Source of the DNA: Limonium bicolor | Lineage: Eukaryota; Streptophyta; Magnoliopsida; Caryophyllales; Plumbaginaceae | Assembly (NCBI GenBank): GCA_023374045.1 | Contig: CM041780.1 | Location: 35,755,765-35,819,764, forward strand | Reading direction: 5' to 3' | Length of the DNA: 64,000 nt | Shown here: positions 10,293-22,988 of the stretch, piece by piece | Layout: the number at the start of each line of letters is the position of its first letter | Position numbering within the stretch: the stretch's first letter is position 1 | The notes under the pieces: generated by a model | What the model was told of the DNA's origin: nothing | The model's database searches: none | Seen by the model: the letters and a program-made list of their open reading frames with translations, nothing else | Program-made: the position numbers and the translations under genes

Positions 10293-10417
10293 TGTAATAG
10301 TACGTAGTAGCTAAGTATGTAACCTTGTGTAATACCAGTTGGATAAATGAAATAAGAGTTTTTGTACCTTCATGTATATGTGTTCAGTTTGTTGATACCG
10401 TTAATTCATAACTTCAG
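10293..10417 (+). other. Spacer between AlkB stop and pol acceptor (intronic for the gag-pol splice)
   Basis: Non-coding, T-rich, ending CATAACTTCAG|GCCACG, a good plant 3' splice site. Skipping from the Gag donor at 9421 to 10418 would remove the whole AlkB exon (intron 9422-10417) and restore the pol frame. Confidence 0.55.
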
Positions 10418-13400
10418 GCCACGAAAATGGAAAAGAGGGTACCATATGCATCCTAGATATGGCGCAAGCCAAGGAGTCTGGTAATGTAATCACAGGTATG
10501 ACCATTAACAACCGACAGTAAATAAGTGATTTATTGGGACTCGATGCTAATACGAGAGGTGATCTTAAGTACCTTTCCTATCGATAGTGTTAGTGCTTCC
10601 ATATTATTCGACTCAAGGGCTTCACATTCTTTTATTTCCTCAGCATTCGCTAAGAAGCTGGGGGCTGCCCCCGAACAGCTCTCTGACTTTTCTGTCACCC
10701 TTCCTTCGAAGGAGAGAGTTGGTTGCACCAGACAGTACACGGGGTTAGAGATCAGCATCATGATTGAGACCTTCCCCATCGACCTGATCGAGTTCAAGAA
10801 CTTGGGCTTCGACGTTATAGTGGGCATGGATTGGCTTCAGAAGCATAGGGGCCGCCTACATTGTGCAGAGCATCGACTACTACTGAAGGGGCCAAGCGGC
10901 AAGAAAGTGTCATACCGCGGTGTGAAGAGAGAGCCGACTGTCAAGATCGTGTCAGCGCTGTCCCTGATGAAGGACGTTAGGAAGGGCCGGCAGGCCTTCC
11001 TCTGTTATGTACAGGACACGAGACAGAGCGACGTGATGGACTCAGACATTCTAGTCATGGAAGATTTCCCTGACTTGTTTCTTGATGAGCTGCTAGGCAT
11101 GCCGCCTATGCGCGAGGTTGAGTTCGCCGTCGTCTTGTTGCCAGGTACAGGCCCTATTGCTAAGGCGCCCTACCGTATGGCACCGACTGAGATGAGGGAG
11201 CTGAAGCTACAACTGGAGGACCTCCTCGACAAGGGATTCATACGACCTAGTGTTTCTCCTTGGGGTGCTCCAGTACTGTTCGTCAAGAAGAAGAACGGCA
11301 CTATGCGACTCTGCATCGACTACCGCGAGCTTAATGCGGTCACGGTCAAGAACAAGTACCCATTGCCATGGATAGATGACTTATTTGACCAGCTGAGAGG
11401 GGCCAGTGTGTTCTCGAAGATAGATCTCAGATCTGGCTACCATCAGATCAGGATTGCAGAGGGTGATGTGGAGAAGACAGCTTTCAGGACACGGTATGGA
11501 CACTACGAGTTCACCGTTATGCCATTCGGGTTATCGAATGCGCCAGCCATTTTCATGGATTTGATGAACCGTCTCTTCAGAGAGCAGCTTGATAGTTCAG
11601 TTGTGGTCTTCATCGACGATATCCTGGTCTATTCAAAGACCAAGGAGGAGCATGAGTTACATTTGAGGCAGGTTTTGAGTATCATGAGAGAGAACCAGCT
11701 GTATGCCAAGCTCTCGAAGTGTGAGTTCTGGTTGGACAACGTGTCATTCCTTGGACACATTATATCAGCGAGCGGGATATCTGTAGACCCTGCTAAGATT
11801 GAGGCAGTGAAGAGTTGGCCGAGGCCGAAGACGGTTACAGACGTCCACAGCTTTCTAGGTTTGGCCGGTTACTATCGAAGGTTCGTGAAGAACTTCTCCA
11901 AGGTGGCCAAACCGATGATGAATCTCATGAAGAAGGAGTCTCAGTTCTTATGGTCTGCTGAGTGCGAGCAGTCCTTTCAGACGCTGAAGGATCTCCTGAC
12001 ATCGGCGCCCGTCCTTACTATCCCTGAGGGCACCGATGGGTTGGAGGTATATTGTGATGCCTCGGGAACCGGTCTAGGCTGTGTGCTTATGCAGCACAGG
12101 AAGGTAGTTGCCTACACATCCCGACAGCTGAAGAAACATGAGGTGAACTACCTCACACACGACCTTGAGTTAGGCGCAATAGTCTACGCTTTGAAGATCT
12201 GGCGACATTATCTTTACGGTGTGACAGTCACCATCTACTCTGATCACAAGAGTTTACAACATCTCTTCACTCAGAATGAGCTGAACATGCGACAAAGAAG
12301 ATGGGTCGAGTTCTTGAAGGACTACGACATAGACCTGAGGTACAAGGAGGGCAAGGCAAATGTTGTAGCCGACGCCCTGAGCAGCAGAGCTCATTCATTG
12401 TTTACACTTTTAGCGGGTAGCAGTCTGGTTGATGAGATACGAGATGACAGGAGAGTGATCAGTATATGCAGAGTATTAGGAAGAAGATGTCAGAGGGTCG
12501 TTTTGAGAGTTAGAAGTATGACTTCGAACAGTGTGATGATGGCATGATTCGACTGAATGGCCGGTTATGTATTCCAGAGTCTTCTCCTGACCTGAAGGAG
12601 AAGATACTCCAGGAGGCTCATTGCTCGTCCTTATCCGTCCACCCTGATTCTTTGAAGATGTACAAGGACTTGAAGGTCCATTTCTGGTGGAGCGGGATGA
12701 AGAAGGACGTAGCCGACTACGTGGCTAGATGCTTGACCTGTCAGAAGGTTAAGTTTGAGCATAGGAGACCCGGCGAATTAGTGCAGTCTATGCCAATTCC
12801 TTGCTGGAAGTTCGAGGACATCTCGATGGATTTCGTTGTCGGTCTCCCACTGACTAAGGGAGGACTGAACACGATTTGGGTCATTGTAGACCGTCTTACA
12901 AAGGTGGCGAAGTTTGTTGCTATGAAGGATACCTGGAAGGTCCCGAAGTTGGCGGACTTGTTCCAGAAGGAGGTGATCCGGCACCATGGTGTGCCAAAGA
13001 CCATTGTGTCTGACAGGGACCCTCGATTTTTGTCCAGATTCTGGGGTCAGGTTCAGGAAGCCTTGGGTACAAAGTTGAAGCTTAGTACGACATTCCCTCC
13101 ACAGACCGACAGTCAGAGTGAGAGGACCATCCAGACACTGGAGGACATGTTGAGAGCATGTGCCTTGGATTTTCAAGGGAGCTGGTTAGAGCGTCTACAT
13201 CTGATAGAGTTCGCCTACAACAACAGCTACCACTCCTCGATACAGATGCCACCGTTCCAGGCACTTTACGGTAGACCGTGTAGGACTCCTGGGGGGGGGG
13301 GGGGGGGGGGGGGGATACGCTTATAGGACCAGAGCACCTAGAGCAGATCAAGGAGGATGTCCTATAGATCCGTAGGAACATGTGGGCAGCTCAGGACCGG

Positions 13401-13823
13401 CAGAAATCATATGCAGACACCAGGAGGAGGGACATTGAGTTCACTACCGACGACTTGGTATTCCTTAGAGTGTCACCCATGAAGGGGATCTTCCGATTCG
13501 GGCACAAGGGCAAGTTGAGCCCGAAGTATGTTGGACCTTACGCGATTAAGGAGCGAGTGGGCCCATTAGCCTACAGATTGGATTTGCCAGCAGAGCTTGG
13601 GAGGGTGCACGATGTCTTTCACGTTTCTCAGTTGAAGTGGTATGTGCCCCATCCATCGCACGTCTTAGAGCCAGAGACTTTAGAGTTGGACCCCGCTCTT
13701 CGATATGAAGAAGTACCACTCCGCATCCTCGATACGAAGACGAGGCAGACTAGGAACAAGATTGTCAGCATGGTCAGGGTTCTCTAGTCGAACCATGAGA
13801 GCAAAGTATCCAGCACTCTTCGA
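10418..13823 (+). pseudogene. pol: Pol (PR-RT-RNaseH-integrase) of element A, broken
   Basis: Replication polyprotein. From the acceptor at 10418 the frame matches B (Gly-rich linker, KESGN near 10475), then a ~60-base segment absent from B (about 10496-10556) holds a stop. The protease motif reads [10 protein letters not shown], with Arg for the Gly of D-S-G. RT spans about 11100-11800 with LRSGYHQ and [15 protein letters not shown] has Trp where relatives have Arg. RNase H follows (CDASG, SDHKS). The frame shifts near 12450 and meets TAG at 12511. Integrase resumes in another frame at 12544 (HX-H...CLTC finger; D in ISMDFVVG, D in VSDRDPRF). A 24-G run at 13291-13314 replaces conserved sequence. 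The C-terminal piece 13380-13787 ends early relative to B. Confidence 0.93.
13291..13314 (+). repeat. 24-base poly-G run in the integrase region of A
   Basis: An uninterrupted run of 24 G. At this place B and C read on through a Trp-Asp-(Glu/Asp) codon stretch (about 55453 and 35129). It is either a replication-slippage product or an assembly or base-calling artefact. Confidence 0.9.
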
Positions 13824-14277
13824 GTAGTGGCTGTGATACTTGTACGGGTTCGTGGTCAAACCTTTTTATGGGGGGTAGACGCCACTTGGCGTGCTCATAT
13901 GTTATGCATTAGGTTTTGTTTTGTGGTGTGTTTTGGTGGTATGCTGCATCATACATGTTTGTTTGATGATTGAGTTGTATGTTTGATACATTGTATGTAG
14001 TGCCTTAGTGCACCTGTGTTGGATATATATATATATAACCTTTGAGTACTCCGGATTGGTTTCGCACCGCGTTTACTGCTGTGTACGAATGAAATTGTGC
14101 CATGATTCTTGGCTATGCGCAATGAGATTAGTGTTGTATCAACAGTGATACATATAGACTAGGTTTGAACCTAGTGGGATATACTCCCTAGTATTGGATT
14201 GCTTGTGGTGACCTAGTAGAACTTGATTCCTGAGGAAAAACCAAGTGTGAATGAGACTTCGGGATGAAGTCCCTTTT
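13824..14277 (+). other. 3' untranslated region of element A
   Basis: No gene seen. T/G-rich sequence between the last integrase codons and the polypurine tract, with a short TA dinucleotide run near 14023-14037. Confidence 0.7.
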
Positions 14278-14288
14278 AAGGGGGTAGA
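14278..14288 (+). other. Polypurine tract of element A
   Basis: AAGGGGGTAGA immediately before the 3' LTR, preceded by CCCTTTT. It primes plus-strand synthesis. Near-identical tracts precede the 3' LTRs of B and C. Confidence 0.85.
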
Positions 14289-14289
14289 T

Positions 14290-17200
14290 TGAAATACCCC
14301 AAACCTTAATTACATTAATTAATTAAATGGAAGATTTTAATCAAAAGTTAGTCATTAATTATAAAGACTAATAAACCTTAAGTCATTAAGGAAATATACA
14401 ACCTCTCAATATATATATACTTGGACATATATTTGTAGTCCGAATAAGTTTAAGACATACAACAGAGTGACTACAGACTGCAGACCAGTGACGAGAGGGG
14501 CCTTAATGCTTAACTATAGTCACAAAAAGACAGGGTTTGGTCAAGCTGTCGGAAAGAAAAGTAGCAGGTGCTACAGCACAAAAAGTACAGGTAGCTCACC
14601 TTAGTGCCACAGGTAGCTGAATGACTAAGTGAGGAGGTAGCTCCCTAGTACAGAGGCAGGTAGACCTGTACAAAACAATACATGAAACTCAAATAGCTCA
14701 CCTTAGTGCCACGGGTAGCCGAATCACTAAGCGAGCAGGTAGCTCCCTAGTATAGTGGCAGGTAGCCCTGTACAAAACAACACAAAAATTCAAATTTCCC
14801 ACCAGAATAAAGGCATCCGATTTATCAGATGAAAGGACACTCTAAAAGGAACTTTTTACTTTTTAGAGGAAGCATCCTAGACACACCAAAGTCTACTCTC
14901 TTTGGGAACTACAACACACTTAATTAATTACTCTCTCTCACACTCTTTTAAGCCTCCTTGCCCATACCCACGAATTTCATCAGCTCTCCCTCTCTCTTAG
15001 CTGATGGTAAGCCTCTTTTTCCTTCTTCATCTTCTTCCTTTGAGCTTTAATGAAAAACATAAGTGTTCTTGCCCGTAAAAACTCATTTTTGCTCCAAATC
15101 TCTTCCTTGCTTCAACAAGGACTAAGTATTCTTATTCTCCTCTTGGTAGAGCCAAGAATATACTGTAATAAGGTCTGTAAAACCATGGCCAACCAGTAAG
15201 TAGTGGGCAAACAAAGTCTTGAGAGCAAGAGAAGACAAAAATCACTCCTTAAGGTAAAAATGTGCTCTAAGCTTCTACCTTCCTTTCTATTTGTGTTCAG
15301 GCTGATTCCCATAAACTAAACCCTCTATAATCTTCATAGTTTCATGCTAGAACCGTTGGTGAACCTTCATCCCCTTGAAGTTGGCCAAAACCGCCCAAAA
15401 ATACCTTAAAAAGGGGGTTTAAAGAGTAAGTCTTCTAGCCTCTGTATGAATGAGTTAATCACCACTTTGGCATGCTTTTATTAAGGGATTAACACCCTTT
15501 ATTCCTCTGTAAAATAGGCTGTGGAACACTTGGCAACAGCTTCAAATTTTAAGGTAAAAATCCATGTTTTAAGACCTTTAATGACTCCTATGGTTAGCTT
15601 CTGTTTTTAGCTGAGCCATAACCTTTACTCTCTGTTTGATGCATGTCAAGAGGTGTATAAAAACATCTCCAAACTTCCGTGACAGTACATGGAGTGATAG
15701 GTTGGTTAAAGTCATTTTTAAGGTGAGAAATCTAAGTTTTCAAGGCTTAAAATTACTCTTATAGTTGGTTCAGTTTTTGGAACCTAACTATATCTTATCT
15801 TGCTGTTAGAAAAATTAGAATCTGTCTAAACCAAGCCCCCAAGCTGCCGTGACCATACAAGCATTTAAAAGCTTATAAATCAAGGTATAACATCCTTAAC
15901 TATATATATTATATGCTTTAAAGCTTATATTATATATTGTCGAGATTGGACTAGTTAAGATGTTTAATTTAAGCCTAAGTGTGACCAAAAATGACTTAGT
16001 TAATAGAAGCTAGTCATTTAAATGATTTAAATTAACATAATGGTCAAATTAAAACATTATGTGGAAAATTGGTAAATATGGAAAACTTTGTGGTAAGGCC
16101 GAGAGTTTATGGTATTTTTGAGACATTTAAAGTGTAATTTATTTTACAAGTTCAAGGTTGTAATAAGGCCATGTCATTAGGCCATTTTATTTAAGTTTAA
16201 AAGCTTATTTAATTTAATTTATGCACTTAGCATAAATATTGGGGTCAAACCGGTAAATACACAAAATATAAATAGCCGTGGGCTATTATAAATGACATTA
16301 GGGGTTTTAAATGAATTTAAATAAAAATTATAACATTTTATAAAGTTTTGTGTCAAAATTGTAAAAATAGAAAAGTATAGGGTATAGGTAGTGATTACCA
16401 GAAATTTGGGCTCAAATGGGATTTAGAAGTCAAAGTTGACTATATAGGAGACTTTGACCGAGTTTGGAAATGTTATGGAATTAAAATAACACCTTACATT
16501 AAGTTAGTTATTAAGTTGTAAAAGATTTATAAGTGTTGGGGTGATATTGTGATTTCCGAAAACTAAGGGTACCAAATGGGGTTTAGAACAGACCTTGGGT
16601 TATTAGGAATTTTTAGGAATTTATTTGGTTAAATTTGGAGATAATATGAATTATATAAGTATAATATATGATATTTTATATCATTGTTACAAATGGGTAA
16701 CATATGGGTATAAACCGAGAAATATAGAAAGTATAAGGTTAGGAATGATATTTATACCTTTTGGTATAGTTTGGTAATTTTTGGAGTTATATATAAGGTT
16801 TTATTAAGATATATGTATGATATATGGTTTTAATGACATTAGGAAACTATATATTATAAATTGGGGAGATTTGGTAATTATACAAAGTTAGGTGGTAGGG
16901 ATTAAATTAAAACAGTCCCTAGGGTTTGTTCGGCAATTATAAGTGTTTATAACCATAGGTTATAATTATATTGAGGTTTAAGGATTATAATATAAGATGT
17001 ATATTATAAGTGTAACAATGGAATATAATTTGGGGTTGATTTGTAAATTATGGAAGTATAGTGGAATCTAATAAAAAAACCGAGAGTATAAGGGCTGTTT
17101 GGTATTTTATAACAATTTATAACTATAGGTTATAATTGTTTTAATGACATAAATGTCATAATATATGTTATATAACTATAATATAACATTATATAAACTA

Positions 17201-19374
17201 TGTGGTGGATTTTGTAAATATTTGAGAATATAAGTGCTGTTCGGTAATATGGGTATTTTTGAGTACACATTTATAATATGGTTTTTAATGTTATAAGGGT
17301 TGTAACATTTATAATATAAGAAATATTCATTAAAAGAGAATGAATATATTATAAAGACTTACCATATAACAAATAGTCCCATAATACATATATATAAATA
17401 AATATATGTTATAGAGTGGAAAAATACAATATGGTTCAATAACCATGTAATATCATAATTAAAAAGATATAAGGTAAATAGAAAAGAATTATAAACATTA
17501 GATAAGGAAATTCTAATGTTAGGAGTATACATGATATAATAAGGATTTATATAATTCAAGGTATTTTCGCATATGAATTATACTACATTAAACTTGGAAA
17601 AACTAACCTTAGGAAAATAAATACTAAGGTGAAATGTATAATATATGATTAAGAATTATACATGCAATATAGAAACAAACTATATAATATACAAGTGTAT
17701 ATTGAATTACATGCGATAACCACTACTTTAAGTATATTAATATACGAGACGAGTTCACGCATGTAATATAACGTTTTTCCAAATCTCGAGTTAAACCGAA
17801 AACCCGACAAACGTTGTTAGTTAATAACGGGGAATAAACCGGGAGGTATTAGCGACGGTACGGGGTACCGCAGAGTAATGTCGTTATACGGGATTCTAAT
17901 CTGTAGTGTTATGTATTATTAGACTGTTAGAGACGGCAAGAGGAGCATCGGATCTAGTTGATTCATACTCCACGGTTATATAATCAGGGTGAACAGTATG
18001 TTGTTACGTGTCTCTGATTGTCTCTGAGGGCTTCCTCAGTTCGGACTCCTGTGTAATCTGTGATAAGATTGTTTGTCTGATTGTGTGAATTAAATATGCA
18101 TGAACTGTATATTTTAGCTGCTTATTATTTACTGTTGTTGCGTTAACAGTATTGGTTCGTATATATGGACCTATATATATAAAACGAACTAGCGGCTATG
18201 GTGCTATCTTATATGTAATATAAGGATCGTTAGAAAAACGTTGTAGCACTAGGATAATAAGATATATATTATCCGAGACTTTAATACGGAGCATGGGCCT
18301 TTTCTAACGCCGCTCTTGTAACTAACTCTGGATCCCGAGTTTACATACTTCGGATTGGACTAACGACCTTAGTCTGCTGTGTTAGTAAAATTGGTAATGC
18401 GATGCGATGGTATAATTAATTAACATAACAAAGCCAAGAGGATGTGGCTCTTGGTGCACGATGTGATCACAAAAACGATACCAGGATGTCCGCGTACGGG
18501 TCCGCAAGTATCAAGAAAATTTCCCGCGAGCTAGGACGGTTCGTTGGTCGGAGACTCTACCGTTGGAGTGGCTACTGCCGTGGGTGACCCGCCATAGTAT
18601 ATGGGTAATTTAGAGACACGTTGTTTTTAACAAGACGTTGTCACTAGGTATAACCGAACATTTATTACAGTTGAGACTTGTACATTGGCGAACAATATTG
18701 GACTTTTATGCCAAGGACGGGAGTTAATACCTGTTTATTATTCTCGTTGTTTCACCTTGTTGTTCATTGGTTATACTGTGTGGTTTATATTATGTGTGTG
18801 ATGGTTGTGTTTATTGTATGGTTATTACTGTTAAATGTTTTACAGTTTAAATATTAAAACGGTATTGCATGTAACGAATCTCATGCTCTCGACCAATTAA
18901 TTGAGGGGTTTGAGGGGGCATGACGGGGCATGTGATAACATACTCAATAGGGGCTGATTCCATACCACAAACCATTTTTATTTTCAGGAGACTAGCTGGA
19001 GGGTCGATGTGGGGTGCGATAGTTTTAGTTACTTTTTGGTTAGACTTGGTACGGATTGAGACTATGGTTATTTTGGACTCGGGTTATGAAAACCGAGGTG
19101 TATATTTGGTTAGACGCTCACGTGTACGGTTTATGTATAAGACGGATTGTTGTTGTGTATATTTTAGTTTTATTTAAGCACTACTATCTATCTCTTGTGG
19201 TCACTGTGGGAATACGTTTCATATGTTGATTATCATGTAACTCGTTATCACCCGTATGGGCGAGTGATAACAGTGACACCATTAGAACTACAGTCTGTTA
19301 TTTGCCGCTGTGATTTATTTACTAAGTACGACGTTTATACTATAATTAGGAGCCGGATTAGTAGGGGTGTTACA
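14290..19374 (+). repeat. Element A 3' LTR (5085 bp)
   Basis: Matches 2673-7676 end to end with many small indels, most of them extra bases in this copy in the AT-rich middle. It contains the second pair of ~102-bp units (about 14587-14780). No gene is present. Confidence 0.93.
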
Positions 19375-20599
19375 ACGGCGACTAATTGTCGATAGCATGG
19401 AGGTTGATTAGATGCACAACATAATAGAAAGTGCAGTAAACAATAAGTCACATATGAACAATCAAAGTTCAAACACAATGAACGACTTAAAGGTGTTCCC
19501 TTAATTAGTGAGTTAACCATTTAACTCCTTAAGTTATGTTTCCTCTTAATCTCAGTCCAACCTTATCTTACCTCAATCTTCATCCTTATCTCAGTCTTAG
19601 AATACAAACCATTCTTTAAGTAGAAATGGTTGTAACTTATCTCAAATCTTATCTAAGTTCTTATCTCAATTAAGTCAACCGTTCTTTAATTAGAATGGTT
19701 GTTCCTTAATTCATTGTTTATCTGTCGGGTCACGTAACCCTAACCAATGAGTTATCAGCTCCATTGGTTTACATAAACAATATTTGTTAGAATTAGCTGG
19801 GCATTTAGGTAGATCCCACCACACCATCTCAGTATGCCTCCCTCTTAAAACAAGAAGTCCGAGGAGGTCGAGTCTATATGTCGACTCTAGGCGACGAGTC
19901 CGAAGACAAGTCATATTTGGAGGACGGTATCTAATAAGGATACCGACCTCCCCCAATACACATGTGCCGGTACCATTCCGGATTCCTCACTCCCCCTAAG
20001 TTCTAGTTAATAGAAGTCTCAAAGCCAATGATTGTTAGTTAACCTCTTTCGGTTACTAAGAAAACAAAATTTGGGAGTGTTCCTTATTCTCACACAATTC
20101 GTTACTAAACATTAGTTAGTAAGTTCTCAAGGTAAGTTGTGTTAGTGCATCAAAATCACACAACAAACATAATATTCCGGTTCCATGCTTTATCTTGTTT
20201 AGTCGGCACACATAAGCAAATAGCACACAAGCCGAGGGACACCTCGTTAGCAAGCAGGTCACAAGAAAACCATACCGTTCACCGTTGGTCGTTCGGTTGC
20301 TTACTCTCCTCCGGAGTCCAAATTCTCAAACCCTAAAACATTCATTGAATTGGGTGGTTAATTACTTTTAATTAACCTAGCTTACTTAATCACTAATGAT
20401 TTCCAACTAAATACCACTAAGTCATTGTAGTTTAAACTTAACCACTTATGTTATTTACTTCTCATTTTAACTCATACTTGTTCACACCTCCAATGGCCTT
20501 AAAATTCCACCAAACAACTCTTAACAACCTTATAATAGCATTACCCAACAAGCCCCCTCCATTTACCTCTTAAAAAGCACACTTTCTTTGTAAAATTTC

Positions 20600-20783
20600 C
20601 TGGTCCGGGACATGGTCCGGACCTAAGGTCCCGGACCAATGTGTGTTTGAACTCTCGGCAACATTTTAGCTATGGTCCGGGACTTGGGACTTACCCAAGG
20701 TCCCGGACCAGTTCTGGGGTGTACTCTCGGCATGTTTTTAGTGCTGGTCCGGGACTTTATCCAAGGACCAAGTCCTGGACCAC
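20600..20783. repeat. GGTCCGGG palindrome array in the E1 LTR
   Basis: Three hairpin units about 75 bp apart, each GGTCCGGGA...TCCCGGACC or close to it, separated by a spacer containing CTCTCGGCA. It is the E1 counterpart of the GTCCG/CGGAC arrays in B, C and D. Confidence 0.8.
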
Positions 20784-22988
20784 ACTTTAAACTGTCAAAT
20801 TTTATAGTTTTGAACCTCTTTCCACACTTGTTCTTTTTCCCAAACTTCTTCTAATCTTTCCCCAAGTATTCACACATGTTCTAACACCATTTTAGCACTT
20901 AAAATCCTCCTAACTCATGCATCAACTCACCTCCAAATTCCTTGATCATTATTCAAGCTCTTACTAAACTCTTAACACTTACAACTTAATTCCTTACACT
21001 TCCAACATGTAATATTTTGCCTACAACTTCAACTAACCAAAGTGTTTCCTTTCAACCAATATAACTACTTCTCAAACATCATTATTCATCCATCTTCCCT
21101 TTGCTAAGCCTCCCAAGGTTACCTTGCATATCCATGCACAAATTTCTCTCATTTCCATTTGTTACTCATCACACCTAAACTTTTGAACATACCTATACAT
21201 TTCTTTCCATCCTCTTAACACTTAAAATTGTTCTTCATTTACCTTAACCATCCTACACCCTCCTTAGACATTTCTATCTCCTTTACTCAATTAACCCACC
21301 ATTCTCATGATCATACCCTCTTATACATTCCTAGTTATTTTCCTTGACAATTTGCAACATCCTCCTTCAATTTTCACTTCTATCACCCAAGTCCACTCAT
21401 TACCATCCAACTATAACCTTATTAATCCACCACTAGCATCTTCACCACTTACATAAGCTACCCAAAATTCTCAATGCTATATTCTCTAGTTCATACCTAA
21501 ACCATCTCAAGGCACTATACATCATTTCCTACATATTTTTGCACAAGTTTCAACATTCCTCATACCATGACTTTGGTGTGTTTAATACACCCACCTAACC
21601 TCTAATTCCTCATAGACAACTCTAGGCCATTCTAAACCTCAAGAACTCCTTAGTTAACTCATTTCCACTCAAATTCCTTTTAATGATTCCTAGTAAATCC
21701 TAGGTCATTTTAATTCACAACAACCACTTAGACACTTTGTTTTCTACTCAAATTTTTCCATAGCTCCTCTAGTATATTACCATGCCCATATGCATAGTTT
21801 TTATCATACAATCATCTCACACACATCAAATCCTTTCTCATCATATTTTCTTACCCAAATCAACTCATTCACAACAAACTTAACATAGTGCAATAATCTT
21901 AAATTGCATAGCACTAAGGCTCTTAAATGACATGGCTCTTAGGCCCTTAAATTACTTAAACTTAAACACTGAATTTCTCACATATAAAAGCTTTCAACCT
22001 GCAAAAACACACAACAATGCTCCCATAACAATATAAGTGTTCTCATCATTCACCTTATACTTATCTTACTAACTCATTCCCATTGGCTCCTTAGTCAAAA
22101 GTTCACAAGCTTGTTTAATTTTTTTTCCTAGGTTATATAACCCATTACATAATGGAAGCTTTAAGCTACATTAGTACTTATCTAAAACTCATCCCTTAAA
22201 CAACAAAACACCTTAAGGTAATTATTTACCTTGTTTTTCCAAGCTTATCTTAACTTCCTCCTTAGGCCTTTCTTGAATGAATCTCGGCCACCAATTTAAT
22301 CTCCCTTGCCAATGTTCTAACCAATATACAATAACTCTAATGAGTGCTAAAGAACACATCAACCTTAAAGGATCATTTCTAGGTTAAAATGTGTTTTAAG
22401 ACATAAAAGTGGATGATTACCTTTGAAGTCTCAAGATAGACTTGGGTATGAATCAAAGAGGACCTCCACTAGTCCTTGGTGATCAAAATAAGCTAGTTCA
22501 AGGAGTAAAACAAAACCCCCATGAGATAGAAAATTTCGGACATGTAGAAAAAAATGAAGGAAAGTTGATTTTTCTTTCACTTTCATTACCTTGGATGATT
22601 GAAGAACCAAAAGAGCTCTTCAAACTTGATTTTCCTCCATCTATGGAGTTTTCTCATGGCACCAAACTTGAGCTTTGAAGGATTTGAAAAGATAGAAAGG
22701 TAGGTCTTGCTCCAACTAAGAATAATCTATGCTCACTTTTTGATTTGGAGCTAAAATGAGTATTTGGTGAGCAATTGTAGGTGGTGGTGCCATGGGTGCT
22801 GCTTGGAATGGTTTTGGAACAGAGAGGAGAAGAAGAAAACGTTGGTGAAGAAGAGAAATGAAGAAGAGAGGAGAGAGGTAGGCTAAAGTAAGGATATTTT
22901 GTCTTTTAAAGCAAATAGTACTATTCTCTCATTTCCTCTTCTTTTCCTTTAGTTTCTGGCACATGGGGTGAGTCACCAGCCTTAAAAC

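Larger units (their letters stand above)
2673..19374 (+). mobile_element. Element A: Ty3/gypsy LTR retrotransposon carrying an AlkB domain
   Basis: Complete nested element of 16.7 kb. LTRs are 5004 bp (2673-7676) and 5085 bp (14290-19374), starting TGAAATACCCC and ending GGGGTGTTACA. In order it has a PBS at 7681, intron-containing gag, an AlkB-family dioxygenase exon, PR-RT-RNaseH-integrase, and a polypurine tract at 14278-14288. It inserted into the E1 LTR with a 5-bp duplication. Pol carries frameshifts, a stop and a 24-G run, so this copy cannot make its own replicase as read. RT/integrase words and the KVxW-x-EEATWE-like C-terminal segment of relatives B and C suggest a chromovirus of the Tekay/Del type; this lineage call is tentative. 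Confidence 0.93.

Noticed and set aside
10531..10827. Antisense frames over A, B and C coding regions (for example 10531-10827, 12778-13176, 34961-35494, 54810-55145)
   Set aside because: Shadows of gag-pol on the opposite strand; not conserved between elements and without recognisable domains.
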